Below, one piece after another: positions 37,600-48,637 of a stretch of 64,000 nucleotides of DNA. Where the stretch lies: assembly GCF_004569505.1 (NCBI RefSeq), contig NZ_SPPK01000007.1:68827-132826 (forward strand). Direction: 5' to 3'. The notes below the pieces were generated by a model. That model saw only the letters and a list, made by a program, of their open reading frames with translations. It was not told the DNA's origin and made no database searches. Made by a program: the position numbers and the translations under genes. Position 1 is the first letter of the stretch; every line of letters begins with the position of its first letter. This DNA is from Dysgonomonas mossii. Its GTDB lineage: Bacteria; Bacteroidota; Bacteroidia; Bacteroidales; Dysgonomonadaceae.

Positions 37600-38391
37600 A
37601 TGAGGATTATATATATATCATCGTTGTCTTTATTGTTTACCTCGTGTAACTCGTCTTGGTTTGTAAATATAGGCATAATTGGCATTATGGCAATGTTCGG
37701 GATTATGTTATTATCATTTGCGTTAATGTTTTTCTTGATAGCACGCCGAAAAAAGAAAGGAGAAAAGAGCTTAGTTAAATTTAATAATGACCTATATTTT
37801 GCATTAAAAAAATTAGACACTCCTCAACAGAAGGTAGACATGCTAAGTACCCTCATCGAACGAATAAATAATGATGAGAAATATAAAAAAGATACCGAAT
37901 GGCGAAACAAGGTATTACTGAAAACATATGTACACCTTGCTACAGCATATTATCAGATGGGAGATGAAATGCGAACATTGAATGTATGCTCCGATATTAT
38001 AGACCTCGATCCCAAAGATGCGATGTCATACTACAACCGAGGCTCAATATACAGCAATATGGGACTATACGATAAAGCCTTACAAGATCTGGATAAAACG
38101 ATCGACTTACAGCCCGATTATGCCAGTGCGTACAACAATCGCGGGTTAGTATACGAAAAACTTGAATATTACGACAAAGCCATACTTGACTATAACAAAG
38201 CCTTAAAGCTGGAAAATTCAGCAATAGCTTATTATAATAGAGGAAATACTTACTATGAAATGCAAGAATACAATAAGGCTCTACAAGATTACCAAACTGT
38301 AATAGAAATGTTAAATGATAACGATGATTCAGATCTAAGAAAAGAGGTAGAAACAAGCATTAAGATTGTAAAAAGCAAAATAGACCAATAA
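37600..38391 (+). CDS. TPR-repeat membrane lipoprotein
   Basis: 263 residues from the ATG at 37600. A short signal with lipobox LLFTSC is followed by a second hydrophobic stretch (about 24-50, IGIIGIMAMFGIMLLSFALM) and a basic RRKKKGEK segment. The C-terminal half holds at least three tetratricopeptide repeats: SYYNRGSIYSNMGLYDKALQ, AYNNRGLVYEKLEYYDKAIL and AYYNRGNTYYEMQEYNKALQ. TPRs mediate protein contacts; the partner is unknown. The gene diverges from the ECF sigma gene and ends before the non-coding RNA locus. It may be a membrane-anchored protein with a false lipobox instead of a true lipoprotein. Confidence 0.8.
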   Translation: MRIIYISSLSLLFTSCNSSWFVNIGIIGIMAMFGIMLLSFALMFFLIARRKKKGEKSLVKFNNDLYFALKKLDTPQQKVDMLSTLIERINNDEKYKKDTEWRNKVLLKTYVHLATAYYQMGDEMRTLNVCSDIIDLDPKDAMSYYNRGSIYSNMGLYDKALQDLDKTIDLQPDYASAYNNRGLVYEKLEYYDKAILDYNKALKLENSAIAYYNRGNTYYEMQEYNKALQDYQTVIEMLNDNDDSDLRKEVETSIKIVKSKIDQ

Positions 38392-38492
38392 ATAAGTATT
38401 GGCCAACAACTTACCTTCACAATTCAGATAAATAAATATAGATATAATCTTTTCTATAAGAACTAGGATTATGCTGTAGATTCATTCTGCGC

Positions 38493-38733
38493 AAAAGAAA
38501 GTCCGCGAAATCACCTTCGCAGACTTCCCAACCTTAACACAAACTTTACAAAACTACACAATAGAGTTGATTGCAGCCTGACTACTTGGTTCAAATGTAT
38601 TTCAGGAACCAACTCTGTGTTTCTTTATATTGTATTTTTGATTGTAAATAACAAAGCGATCCTTCATTATTGAAGCGGTAATTTCACCTGACTCGATTGT
38701 ATTTATCTCAAAAACGAATATTATCTCTATTTG
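38493..38733 (-). ncRNA. Apparent stand-alone non-coding RNA gene
   Basis: About 240 nt on the minus strand with its own promoter (38739-38767) and a hairpin plus T-rich end (38493-38524), and no open frame of note. The RNA can fold: CTTCA/TGAAG (38656-38675 region), AGAGTTG pairing with CAACTCT (38615-38562 region), GTTC/GAAC inside it, and a competing CCTGA/TCAGG pair. Length, the exact Bacteroidetes promoter and the terminator resemble Bacteroidales-specific RNAs such as the Bacteroidales-1 motif or a 6S-type RNA. I cannot identify the family from the sequence alone. Confidence 0.6.
38501..38524 (-). terminator. Terminator of the non-coding RNA
   Basis: On the minus strand GTCTGCGAA pairs with TTCGCGGAC (one G-U) over a 6-base loop, followed by TTTCTTTTG. 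The G-U pair would be a C-A mismatch on the plus strand, so it works best leftwards. Confidence 0.7.
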
Positions 38734-38738
38734 CTCAG

Positions 38739-38767
38739 CAAAGATAGTAAATTTTACACATTAACAA
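38739..38767 (-). promoter_or_regulatory. Consensus promoter of the non-coding RNA
   Basis: On the minus strand TTG (38767-38765) is followed after 18 bases by TATCTTTG and C (38746-38739), essentially the full Bacteroidetes consensus. It lies just downstream of the uvrA stop and faces away from uvrA, so it has no protein gene to serve. Confidence 0.7.
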
Positions 38768-38812
38768 TAGATAATATCTATTTTTTTTCAAAATTAATCC
38801 TATTTTGAGATT

Positions 38813-41650
38813 TTACTTGCTTATTTCCTTTCTCAAGTATTCAGAAGTAAAGCTATTACCCTTTTTTACAATATCTTCGGGTTTCCCATAACCAACCACA
38901 GTTCCACCTCCAATTCCACCATCAGGTCCCATATCGATGATGTAATCTGCACTTTTTATTATATCTTGATTATGTTCTATAACGATTATTGTATTTCCTC
39001 TGTCAACAAGCTTATTAAGGACTCCGAGTAAAACTCGTATATCCTCAAAATGCAGGCCGGTAGTAGGTTCATCCAATATATAGATGGTATTCCCTGTATC
39101 TGTACGTGCTAGTTCGGTTGCAAGTTTAACACGTTGAGATTCCCCACCGGACAATGTGGTTGAAGGTTGTCCAAGTTTTAGATACCCAAGTCCCACTTCT
39201 TGCAATACTTTAATCTTATGTAGTATATTAGGAACATTCTCAAAGAACTCTACAGCCATATTGATGGTCATATCCAAAACGTCTGCTATTGATTTCCCCT
39301 TGAATCGGACCTCTAGCGTTTCTCTATTATAACGCTTACCATGACATTCTTCACATTGCACATATACATCCGGTAAGAAATTCATTGCGATGGTTTTATA
39401 GCCGTTACCGCCACAGACTTCGCAACGACCGCCTTTTACATTAAAAGAGAAACGTCCGGCTTTATAGCCTCTTATTTTAGATTCAGGAAGATTGACGAAT
39501 AAATTTCTTATATCTGAAAAAACGCCCGTATAGGTTGCAGGATTCGAACGTGGTGTACGTCCTATCGGCGATTGATCTACACTTATCACCTTATCCACAA
39601 GATCTATTCCCTCAAGCGTTTTATAAGGTAATGGATCAGCCAAAGACCGATACAAGTGTTGACTCAGAATAGGTAGTAATGTTCCATTTACAAGACTCGA
39701 TTTTCCACTACCCGAAACACCCGTAACACAAATAAATGTATTTAAGGGAAATGAAACATCCACTCCCTTAAGGTTATGTCCGGTTGCACCTTTCAATGTT
39801 ATCTTCTTTCCATTGCCTTTGCGTCTATTCTTAGGTATCTCAATTTCAAGCTTACCATTCAGGTAATTAGCTGTCATTGTATTGGTTTTGAGCATATCGT
39901 CGGGAGTACCTGCAAAAACAACCTTCCCTCCTCGCCTGCCCGCATAAGGCCCCATATCTACAATATAATCAGCTTCCAGCATTATGTCTTTATCGTGTTC
40001 TACTACAATAACAGAATTGCCTGTATCACGTAGCTTTTTTAACGAATCTATCAGCCTTGTATTATCTCTCTGATGAAGTCCGATACTAGGCTCGTCGAGT
40101 ATATAAAGCACATTTACAAGCTGAGAACCGATCTGTGTAGCCAAGCGTATACGTTGACTTTCACCTCCCGAAAGAGATACGGATGGACGATTTAGAGATA
40201 AATAATTAAGACCGACATCTAATAAAAAAGACAAGCGGGATACGATCTCCTTCTTTATTTCTCCGGCAATCAGCTTTTGCCTTTCAGAGATATGTACATC
40301 CATATCTTGTATCCATTCGAAGAGATGCTGAATATCCATCTCGGCAAGATCGGCTATATTCTTATCATTTATTTTGTAGTGAAGAGCTTCTTTACTCAAT
40401 CGTTGCCCATTACAGTCGGGACAAACATCTGTTTTGATAAACTGTTCTGCCCACTTTTGTGCCGAAGCAGAAGAATCACTATCCTGCTGCATTTCGATAT
40501 ATTTGGCAACACCCTCAAAAGCGACTACATAATTAGAACTTCCTAAAGACTCGTTCTTAATTTGCAAACGCTCTTCTGTTCCAAACATGATTTCATCTAT
40601 TGCTTCCTCAGGAACATCTTTGATTGGAGTCTTAATCGTAACACCATGCTTCTCACAGATAGCCTCTATCTGCCAGAAGAATAATGAGTTTTTATATTTT
40701 CCTAATGGGGCTATACCTCCCGCATAAATACTCAATTGTGGTTTCGGCACAATCTTTTCCATATCTATTTTATTCACTACTCCCAACCCCTTGCAACGAG
40801 GACAAGCTCCATGTGGAGAGTTAAAGGAGAATGAATGCGGAGCAGGATCACTATAAGATAACCCTGTAGACGGACACATCAATTGGCGGCTAAAATGCCT
40901 TACCTCCCCTGTATCTACATCTTGTATCATGATCAGCCCATCGCCTTGCTTCATTGCTGTGCGCAAGCTGGTTTTGAGATTATCAGCAAATTTATTGGAA
41001 ACAACCAACTTATCAATCAGGATTTCTACACTATGCATCTTGTATCTATCGAGACGCATACCGGGTATAATTTCACGAATTGCACCATCCACACGTACTG
41101 TCAGATAACCTTTTTTATTTATTTGCTCAAACAACTCCTTGTAGTGACCTTTTCTGTTACGAACAACGGGGGCAAGCAAATATACTTTCTTCCCGATATA
41201 ACGTTCAAGGATAAGCTCTAAGATTTGGTCTTCGGTATATTTAACCATTTTCTCTCCGGTAAGATAAGAATAGGCTTCTCCCGCACGAGCATATAATAGG
41301 CGAAGAAAGTCGTATATTTCGGTAGTTGTTCCTACTGTCGATCGTGGGTTACGATTTGTTGTTTTCTGTTCTATAGATATTACCGGACTCAGACCTGTAA
41401 TTTTATCTACATCAGGTCTCTCCATACCCCCCAAGAAGTTACGCGCATAAGCCGAAAACGTTTCTATATAACGCCTTTGGCCTTCTGCAAAAATAGTATC
41501 GAATGCTAATGATGATTTGCCACTTCCACTGAGTCCTGTAATCACAACAAGTGAATCTCGTGGAATTTCTACATCAATATTTTTAAGATTATGAACACGT
41601 GCGCCATATACATTTATGACGTCTTTTTCTTCGGGTATAGTTGTCTCCAT
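38813..41650 (-). CDS. uvrA: Excinuclease ABC subunit A
   Basis: 945 residues from the ATG at 41650; the frame also extends one TTG codon upstream. UvrA is the DNA-damage sensor of nucleotide excision repair, a dimeric ABC ATPase. Two Walker A sites ([20 protein letters not shown] near residue 38 and [19 protein letters not shown] in the second half), two signature motifs ([13 protein letters not shown] and [13 protein letters not shown]), and zinc-binding cysteines ([34 protein letters not shown]) are visible. The lytic transglycosylase gene lies 41 bases upstream in the same direction, so uvrA may be read from its promoter. Confidence 0.98.
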   Translation of the reverse strand: METTIPEEKDVINVYGARVHNLKNIDVEIPRDSLVVITGLSGSGKSSLAFDTIFAEGQRRYIETFSAYARNFLGGMERPDVDKITGLSPVISIEQKTTNRNPRSTVGTTTEIYDFLRLLYARAGEAYSYLTGEKMVKYTEDQILELILERYIGKKVYLLAPVVRNRKGHYKELFEQINKKGYLTVRVDGAIREIIPGMRLDRYKMHSVEILIDKLVVSNKFADNLKTSLRTAMKQGDGLIMIQDVDTGEVRHFSRQLMCPSTGLSYSDPAPHSFSFNSPHGACPRCKGLGVVNKIDMEKIVPKPQLSIYAGGIAPLGKYKNSLFFWQIEAICEKHGVTIKTPIKDVPEEAIDEIMFGTEERLQIKNESLGSSNYVVAFEGVAKYIEMQQDSDSSASAQKWAEQFIKTDVCPDCNGQRLSKEALHYKINDKNIADLAEMDIQHLFEWIQDMDVHISERQKLIAGEIKKEIVSRLSFLLDVGLNYLSLNRPSVSLSGGESQRIRLATQIGSQLVNVLYILDEPSIGLHQRDNTRLIDSLKKLRDTGNSVIVVEHDKDIMLEADYIVDMGPYAGRRGGKVVFAGTPDDMLKTNTMTANYLNGKLEIEIPKNRRKGNGKKITLKGATGHNLKGVDVSFPLNTFICVTGVSGSGKSSLVNGTLLPILSQHLYRSLADPLPYKTLEGIDLVDKVISVDQSPIGRTPRSNPATYTGVFSDIRNLFVNLPESKIRGYKAGRFSFNVKGGRCEVCGGNGYKTIAMNFLPDVYVQCEECHGKRYNRETLEVRFKGKSIADVLDMTINMAVEFFENVPNILHKIKVLQEVGLGYLKLGQPSTTLSGGESQRVKLATELARTDTGNTIYILDEPTTGLHFEDIRVLLGVLNKLVDRGNTIIVIEHNQDIIKSADYIIDMGPDGGIGGGTVVGYGKPEDIVKKGNSFTSEYLRKEISK

Positions 41651-41691
41651 CAAATTTCCAAACGCTCCTTGTCTAATTATGCATATTTTAA

Positions 41692-42669
41692 TTAGTCATG
41701 CGAAATCCATGCTTTATCATGGACTCTTACCTTACTACCTTTCTTGTAGTATAATGATTCCTGTGTAGGAATAAGAATTGTATATGAACTTTGGCTTTTA
41801 GCCGAAATTGTTAATTTACGATCTCTCAGCCAGCTATTAAAATCTTTCAATTGTGCATATGTCAACCCTTTTTCTTTTGCAAAAGATGCCAGATCGGGAA
41901 TCGATTCTGTTACTTCAACTTTTGTAAATTCAATCGGTTTGTACAGATCTTTTTCTGTGAGGATAAATCCATATTTGGAAGGATTTTCAAATAGCAACTT
42001 TATAGCCAACATTCGAAAATAATAGCGTGAAGTCTCAGAAACGAGCCACAGATCAAGACTTTCGTCAACCTGTTGTTTATCTAGCTCTCCGCTGATACGC
42101 CCCTGTCCAGCATTGTATGACATTGCCACGCTTGTCCAACTGCCATATTTATTGTAAGCTTCCTTCAGATATTTACATGCAGCCTTAGTTGATTTTTCTA
42201 TCGAATATCTTTCATCCACTTCAGAAGAAACCTCCAATCCATATCCGGGTGCGGTTTTTGGCATAAACTGCCATAGTCCGGCTGCGCCGGCAGAAGATAC
42301 TGCTCTATGGTCTAAACTACTTTCTATTACCGCCAGATATTTAAAATCTTCAGGAATTCCATTTTCTTTTAAAATCGGCTCAATAATAGGAAAATATCGA
42401 TTCGCTCTTTTTATAAGTAATAACGTCGTCGAATGTAAATATGTAAATCCGTTTATCTCTCTATCGAACCTCTCATGAAGATCGTATCGGTCAAGCTTTA
42501 TCTCCTCCCCTGCAAAATCAACCTTCTCGGGAATGTCTATAGATTTCGTCATAGATAAGACATAAGGAACTTTAGACTCTGTTTCGCTATGGCTATTATT
42601 CGACAATAACACAAAAGCTAAAACACAGACACAAACAACTGGAATAGTGAACAATAATACTCTCTTCAT
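41692..42669 (-). CDS. Lytic transglycosylase (SLT/MltD-type)
   Basis: 325 residues. A hydrophobic N-terminal signal or anchor (about 4-23) leads to a Slt-type catalytic domain. The catalytic Glu116 is in YLAVIESSLDHRAVSSAGAA, followed by GLWQFMPKTAPGYGL and MSYNAGQGRI, the standard goose-lysozyme-like motifs. The C-terminal stretch (SIPDLASFAKEKGLTYAQLK, ending ILIP) resembles a divergent LysM peptidoglycan-binding module. It would cleave glycan strands of peptidoglycan in the periplasm. A -7 element lies 42 bases upstream. Confidence 0.9.
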   Translation of the reverse strand: MKRVLLFTIPVVCVCVLAFVLLSNNSHSETESKVPYVLSMTKSIDIPEKVDFAGEEIKLDRYDLHERFDREINGFTYLHSTTLLLIKRANRYFPIIEPILKENGIPEDFKYLAVIESSLDHRAVSSAGAAGLWQFMPKTAPGYGLEVSSEVDERYSIEKSTKAACKYLKEAYNKYGSWTSVAMSYNAGQGRISGELDKQQVDESLDLWLVSETSRYYFRMLAIKLLFENPSKYGFILTEKDLYKPIEFTKVEVTESIPDLASFAKEKGLTYAQLKDFNSWLRDRKLTISAKSQSSYTILIPTQESLYYKKGSKVRVHDKAWISHD

Positions 42670-42710
42670 TTATCGCTAGTTTTGTAATATTTCATTAAAA
42701 AAATAGCTAT

Positions 42711-42718
42711 CAAAGGTA
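42711..42718 (-). promoter_or_regulatory. -7 promoter element of the transglycosylase gene
   Basis: On the minus strand TACCTTTG matches TAnnTTTG, 42 bases before the start codon. No TTTG -33 at normal spacing was seen. Confidence 0.5.
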
Positions 42719-42813
42719 CAATTTTATTTCTGGAAGTAAAAGTCCGACAAACATTGCTTATCTATAATTTATCTTAAAGCAGCATTTTTTGAGCATCACA
42801 GCCCTTCCTGTTT

Positions 42814-43638
42814 TTAGTATTCGAATTTTCCTTGTTGACAAAAACAGTCCTTATAAACAGATTCCAGGTCCTCAACTTGTTCAGTGAAAATACCATAAAC
42901 GGATGAACCTGAACCCGACATTGAAGCATACAGCGCACCCTGTCGGTACAAACTATTCTTTATATCGCCTATAGCCGGATATTTAGCAAACACACTTTCC
43001 TCAAAATCATTCTCCATCAAACCTCGCCATTCTGCAACAGGTAATTTTACGATTTTCTTCAGAGACTGTTTTGGTTGTTTTGGTGAAATCAAAGCGAAAG
43101 CATCTTTTGTAGGTACATGTATCTCAGGCTTTATCAGTACAAAATAATAGTTTTTAAGAGACAATTCAATCTTTTCAAAAACCTCACCTATTCCTGTGGC
43201 AAATACGGGATGATTATATATAAAAAAGGGACAGTCGGCTCCAAGCTGGACAGCCAATCTGATTAGTTTCTCATCAGACGCATTCAACTGAAAAGTTTGG
43301 TTCAACAGCTTAAGCATAAACGATGCATCAGCAGACCCTCCCCCCAAGCCTGCACCAAACGGTATTTTCTTTAATAAATGAACTTCCACAAATGGAAAAT
43401 CATAATGTTTTCGCATTAAGGACAATGCCCTCATAACTAAATTTGTTTCGGGTGATGCATCAACCTTAATTCCTGATTCGAAAAAAGTATCCCTCCCTTG
43501 CCCATCTTTTACAATGATTTCAAGAGCATCTTTTATCGCTAAAGGATAAAAAACTGTTTCAAGGTTGTGATATCCATCTGGTCTCTTTGATACTATATTC
43601 AACCCTAAATTTATTTTGGCATTGGGAAAGGTTATCAT
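42814..43638 (-). CDS. ispE: 4-diphosphocytidyl-2-C-methyl-D-erythritol kinase
   Basis: 274 residues of the GHMP kinase family. It phosphorylates CDP-methylerythritol in the non-mevalonate isoprenoid pathway. Motifs: PNAKINLGLNIVSKRPDGYH at the start, the ATP loop KIPFGAGLGGGSADASF, and the C-terminal MSGSGSSVYGIF. About 120 bases separate it from ddh upstream, and the 140-base gap to the transglycosylase suggests separate transcription. Confidence 0.96.
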   Translation of the reverse strand: MITFPNAKINLGLNIVSKRPDGYHNLETVFYPLAIKDALEIIVKDGQGRDTFFESGIKVDASPETNLVMRALSLMRKHYDFPFVEVHLLKKIPFGAGLGGGSADASFMLKLLNQTFQLNASDEKLIRLAVQLGADCPFFIYNHPVFATGIGEVFEKIELSLKNYYFVLIKPEIHVPTKDAFALISPKQPKQSLKKIVKLPVAEWRGLMENDFEESVFAKYPAIGDIKNSLYRQGALYASMSGSGSSVYGIFTEQVEDLESVYKDCFCQQGKFEY

Positions 43639-43758
43639 ATTTCTATTTTGAATATAAGTCTAATGATTTTTGATAGTCTGCCTCAGAAGCAAAACTTCTG
43701 TGTATAATAAGAATAAACGAAGTCTTTACTTTTGAGACAGATTTTTTTGATATAATTA

Positions 43759-44655
43759 TTACACCAGTTTTTTTATTAAAGCCTCTTTATCTCCATATAT
43801 ATAGTCGATAACAGGAACCTCTATCATTGTATAAGCTCCCGGCGCTTGTTTCATCGTAGCCCTAGCCGAAGCAACTAGTACCTGAGCTGTTAAAGCAGGA
43901 TTGTTGATCTTCATATTAAAGTCTAAGAGCTGATTCTGAGTTGCACCCGATACACCTTTACGAACCATATTCACTCCATGTCCCATATCTTTCAAGTTGT
44001 CTACATTTTCAACCTGCATCACATGCGTTTCATCATGTGCAAAATAGTCATCACTTTTTATTGCTGCCGCTACATCAGAAAAGTTATAGCCTTCTTCGAC
44101 CTCAATATATACCATACGACGATGAATACTAGTGCCCAGTGGAATAGTCATCGACAGTGCCGCCTTTACTCCCTTAATAGCTTTTACGGCAACAGTATGT
44201 CCCATACTCATACCCGGACCAAAATTTATATATGTTACGCCTTTGGGTGCCATAAACTCAAACATGGAACGGATCATAGAGTCTGTACCCGGATCCCATC
44301 CTGCAGATATGATAGATACCGTATTATTCGCTTTGGCCACAGCATCCAGCTCACGGCGTAAATTTACAATACCACCGTGTATATCATAACTATCTACCGT
44401 ATTGATACCCAACGCCAGGCACTCTTTAGCATATTCTTCAACGCTGCGAGTGGGAGTACAAAGCACAGCCACATTCACGTCTTTTAGTTCTTTTATTGAT
44501 TTTACGACCTGATACTTTTTTAGTTCATCAGGCACATTTGATGGATCACGACGGACAATACCGGCCACCTCAAAATCGGGTGAAGCAATAATTGCATCCA
44601 ATACATACTGTCCAATATTTCCGTAACCTACAATAGCTGCTCTAATTTTATTCAT
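43759..44655 (-). CDS. ddh: meso-Diaminopimelate D-dehydrogenase
   Basis: 298 residues. It makes meso-diaminopimelate from tetrahydrodipicolinate, ammonia and NADPH in one step, for lysine and peptidoglycan synthesis. The Rossmann start [17 protein letters not shown], the family segments [28 protein letters not shown] and [19 protein letters not shown] identify it. The gene lies 53 bases downstream of a DUF2461 gene, possibly in one unit. Confidence 0.96.
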   Translation of the reverse strand: MNKIRAAIVGYGNIGQYVLDAIIASPDFEVAGIVRRDPSNVPDELKKYQVVKSIKELKDVNVAVLCTPTRSVEEYAKECLALGINTVDSYDIHGGIVNLRRELDAVAKANNTVSIISAGWDPGTDSMIRSMFEFMAPKGVTYINFGPGMSMGHTVAVKAIKGVKAALSMTIPLGTSIHRRMVYIEVEEGYNFSDVAAAIKSDDYFAHDETHVMQVENVDNLKDMGHGVNMVRKGVSGATQNQLLDFNMKINNPALTAQVLVASARATMKQAPGAYTMIEVPVIDYIYGDKEALIKKLV

Positions 44656-44708
44656 TGATATTGATTTATATTTGTTAGATTTATAACTATAATTTCTTAT
44701 TAATCAGA

Positions 44709-45395
44709 CTATATCTGAGTGGCTTCCTTCATAAAGTTGTACAGCCATTCCATAGCATGAAAATCGTCTTTTATCAAATTGGCAAAATCAGGAGAAAACA
44801 ATTCCTCTCCTACAGGTCGTGTCTTACTTACCCATATCCCTTTGCGTTGTATCCATGGTTGGAAATACTCGGGTAGATCATTAGGTATAGGTCGCTTATA
44901 TTCCTCGCCATTTATTACATATCCCCGATCTAATACAGAAGCTTGAGTTACTCGCTGAAACTCCTCAGCATCATAAGTAACCTCGTCTCGGAAAGCATCC
45001 ATTACTTTTTTCTTTGGCTGAAACAGCCCTAAGCCAAGCGTATATCCGGTAGCCGATATCTCCATAAAGTATCCCGGATAATCTTTCCATATATCGTTTG
45101 TTACGGGGATCTGAAAAGCCATCCACATAAAATCTTTATAGGGATCTTTATTCTTCGAAAAACGTGTATCTCTATATATCCTCGATAGGCATCGGTGGGG
45201 ACGTAATTCAAAAGACTGATCGATATTATGCATTGCGGGAGACAAAGCTGTAACCAATGCCTTTAATGGATTCAACAGCTCTTTCTCATATACATGTTTA
45301 TTCTCATCAAACCATTCTTTATAGTTGTTCTCTTTCAGGTCTTTGAGAAACTGAAAAGTATTTGGAGTAAAGCCTTTGAATGTTAATTCTTTCAT
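44709..45395 (-). CDS. DUF2461 family protein
   Basis: 228 residues. The opening FTPNTFQFLKDLKENNYKEW and the segments RIYRDTRFSKNKDPYKD and GYFMEISATGYTLGLGLF match the conserved DUF2461 (TIGR02453) family found in many bacteria and fungi. No catalytic motif or signal peptide is evident, so it is probably cytoplasmic. Function is unknown. It lies upstream of ddh, and the glmM terminator separates it from glmM. Confidence 0.88.
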   Translation of the reverse strand: MKELTFKGFTPNTFQFLKDLKENNYKEWFDENKHVYEKELLNPLKALVTALSPAMHNIDQSFELRPHRCLSRIYRDTRFSKNKDPYKDFMWMAFQIPVTNDIWKDYPGYFMEISATGYTLGLGLFQPKKKVMDAFRDEVTYDAEEFQRVTQASVLDRGYVINGEEYKRPIPNDLPEYFQPWIQRKGIWVSKTRPVGEELFSPDFANLIKDDFHAMEWLYNFMKEATQI

Positions 45396-45446
45396 ATCTA
45401 TATTAATCCTTTATATATGATAATTTTTTATTCCTAAATATAAAGG

Positions 45447-45480
45447 TAAAAAAATAGCAGCTTTTTACAAAACTGCTATT
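45447..45480 (-). terminator. Terminator after glmM
   Basis: On the minus strand AATAGCAG (45480-45473) pairs with CTGCTATT (45460-45453) over a 12-base loop, followed by a run of T (TTTTTACC). It lies 17 bases past the glmM stop and closes the rpe-to-glmM cluster. Confidence 0.8.
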
Positions 45481-45497
45481 CTTTATTTATTCTATTT

Positions 45498-46883
45498 TTA
45501 TTTTGCAAGTTGCATTATAACAGCCATTACCTCAGCTCCGATATCCTCTGCCTTTTTCATCGAATGAGCTTCAGAATACACCCGGATAATAGGTTCGGTA
45601 TTCGACTTACGAAGGTGCACCCATTTGTCTGGGAAATCTATTTTCACACCATCTATATCTGTTACATCATATTGAACATATTTTTCTTTAACAGCTTTCA
45701 GTATAGCATCTACATCGATACTTGGCGTTAGCTGTACCTTCTGTTTCGCTATAAAATATTCGGGATATGATGCACGTATTTCACTTACTTTTTTCTTCTC
45801 GTGTGCCAAATGAGAAAGGAACAATGCAATACCTACCAAAGAGTCACGTCCATAGTGGCTTGCAGGATAGATAACACCACCATTTCCTTCTCCTCCGATC
45901 ACGGCATTGGTAGCCTTCATCAGCGTAGTTACATTCACCTCTCCTACTGCAGAAGCATTATATTCACAACCGTATTTACGGGTTACATCACGCAAAGCAC
46001 GGCTAGAGCTCAGATTGGATACAGTATTTCCCGGAGTATGTTTCAACACATAGTCTGCAACAGCAACCAGGGTGTATTCTTCTCCAAAAAACTCTCCATT
46101 CTCGCATACAATAGCTAAACGGTCTACATCCGGATCTACAACAAAGCCCACATCAGAAGGTGTGGTTTTTACCATTGTAAATATATCTTTGAGATGCTCT
46201 GGCAGAGGCTCAGGATTATGCGGGAAATCACCATTCGGCGTGCAATAAAGTTCATTGACTCTATTTACTCCCAAAGCTTTTAATAGTTTAGGTAGTACAA
46301 TTCCTCCCACAGAGTTTACACAATCGATAGCTACTTCAAAATCTGCTGCTTTAATGGCATCTACGTCTACAAGCTCTAAATCTAAAACCGCCTGTATATG
46401 TTTATCTGTATAGTCTCTTTCTGTAAGCGTACCAACATGATCTATATGTGCATAATCAAAATCTTCGGCCTCAGCTATACGAAGAACCTCTTCTCCTTCT
46501 TTTGCATTTAAGAATTCTCCTTTTTCATTCAGAAGCTTCAATGCATTCCATTGTTTTGGATTATGGCTGGCTGTGAGTATAATTCCACCACATGCTTTTT
46601 CCATTGTTACGGCAAGCTCAGTAGTAGGTGTTGTAGCCAAACCAATATTAACGACATCAAAACCCATCCCCATAAGAGTTCCGGTAACAATCTGTTCCAT
46701 CATCTTACCAGAGATACGGGCATCGCGTCCAACAACTATTTTGTTCGAATCATTATTCTTACTTTCTCTAATGAAAGTTGCATAGGCTGATACAAATTTC
46801 ACAGTATCTAAAGGGTTTAGTCCATCACCGACTCTACCGCCAATGGTTCCTCTAATTCCTGAAATAGATTTAATTAAGGTCAT
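45498..46883 (-). CDS. glmM: Phosphoglucosamine mutase-type phosphohexomutase
   Basis: 461 residues of the alpha-D-phosphohexomutase family. The phosphorylated serine is Ser106 in TASHNPKQWNALKLL, the metal loop is DPDVDRLAI, the sugar loop is GGEGNGGVIYP and the phosphate-binding end is RKSNTEPIIRVYSE. In Bacteroidetes proteins of this length and pattern are annotated as phosphoglucosamine mutase, converting glucosamine 6-phosphate to glucosamine 1-phosphate for UDP-GlcNAc. A phosphomannomutase role cannot be excluded. It is the last gene of the leftward rpe cluster. Confidence 0.85.
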   Translation of the reverse strand: MTLIKSISGIRGTIGGRVGDGLNPLDTVKFVSAYATFIRESKNNDSNKIVVGRDARISGKMMEQIVTGTLMGMGFDVVNIGLATTPTTELAVTMEKACGGIILTASHNPKQWNALKLLNEKGEFLNAKEGEEVLRIAEAEDFDYAHIDHVGTLTERDYTDKHIQAVLDLELVDVDAIKAADFEVAIDCVNSVGGIVLPKLLKALGVNRVNELYCTPNGDFPHNPEPLPEHLKDIFTMVKTTPSDVGFVVDPDVDRLAIVCENGEFFGEEYTLVAVADYVLKHTPGNTVSNLSSSRALRDVTRKYGCEYNASAVGEVNVTTLMKATNAVIGGEGNGGVIYPASHYGRDSLVGIALFLSHLAHEKKKVSEIRASYPEYFIAKQKVQLTPSIDVDAILKAVKEKYVQYDVTDIDGVKIDFPDKWVHLRKSNTEPIIRVYSEAHSMKKAEDIGAEVMAVIMQLAK

Positions 46884-46916
46884 TTTTATTATATTAATGT
46901 AGTAACTGTCTAAAAC

Positions 46917-47534
46917 TTATTTTGCATCAGGTACAATTGTATATTTCAGACGTCCAAAATATATCGGCTCGTACGATCCTGATTGCTGATAATAAGATCC
47001 ATTTGAAAAAGGAACAATTAAACTTACCTGTGCCTGATTTCCCAAATTATAATCTAAAGGCAAAGCACATCCCGGTGAAAGGAAATAATACATATAATAC
47101 TCGCTAGACAAACTATAGATATAGTTGCTATTACTGAAGAGATACGAACTGGTATTTCCATAATCCATGTACATATATGCAAATTCAGTAACCCCTTGAA
47201 TGTCATTCGTAATTAAAGTATCCGGATTTGTTTGCAGCATTTTTGTATCATAAAAACGCATTGTTACGTAATCTCCTGATTTAATCTTGTCTTTTGTGCC
47301 CGAATCAATTACATGAATATAAATACCTGTATTAGGTTCTTTAAAATATTCTTTATCTTTAAAAACTCTGGTTTCGGGATATTTATTAATCACCTTTATA
47401 CCTGATGTATCGATAAAGCGATTGATTGTTTTCTCTTCTTTCTTTAACTTATCGGCATAAGTCTCGCTTCCACATGCAACAAATATGATCGCAAATCCGA
47501 TAAAAGCAAATATAGCACCAATGATTTTTTTCAT
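46917..47534 (-). CDS. DUF4827-type lipoprotein
   Basis: 205 residues with a lipoprotein signal (IFVAC lipobox). The mature part begins GSETYADKLKKEEKTINRFI and contains GIYIHVIDSGTKDKIKSGDY, reminiscent of FKBP-type proteins, but the usual catalytic residues are not clear. The pattern and the position between glmM and the DHH phosphoesterase match the Bacteroidales DUF4827 family. Function unknown; an envelope-associated peptidyl-prolyl isomerase-like role is possible. It starts 11 bases after the phosphoesterase stop. Confidence 0.75.
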   Translation of the reverse strand: MKKIIGAIFAFIGFAIIFVACGSETYADKLKKEEKTINRFIDTSGIKVINKYPETRVFKDKEYFKEPNTGIYIHVIDSGTKDKIKSGDYVTMRFYDTKMLQTNPDTLITNDIQGVTEFAYMYMDYGNTSSYLFSNSNYIYSLSSEYYMYYFLSPGCALPLDYNLGNQAQVSLIVPFSNGSYYQQSGSYEPIYFGRLKYTIVPDAK

Positions 47535-47545
47535 CTATATTTATG

Positions 47546-48592
<1,047 letters not shown>

Positions 48593-48637
48593 TTACAAGA
48601 ACTCCTTATTCTAATTAAAATACAAACAACAAAAGTA

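Noticed and set aside
41651..41653. TTG as uvrA start
   Set aside because: The ATG immediately after is the standard choice; the difference is one residue.
43684..43700. CAGAAG/CTTCTG hairpin between ddh and ispE as terminator
   Set aside because: A 6-bp stem with no T-run on either strand; too weak to call.
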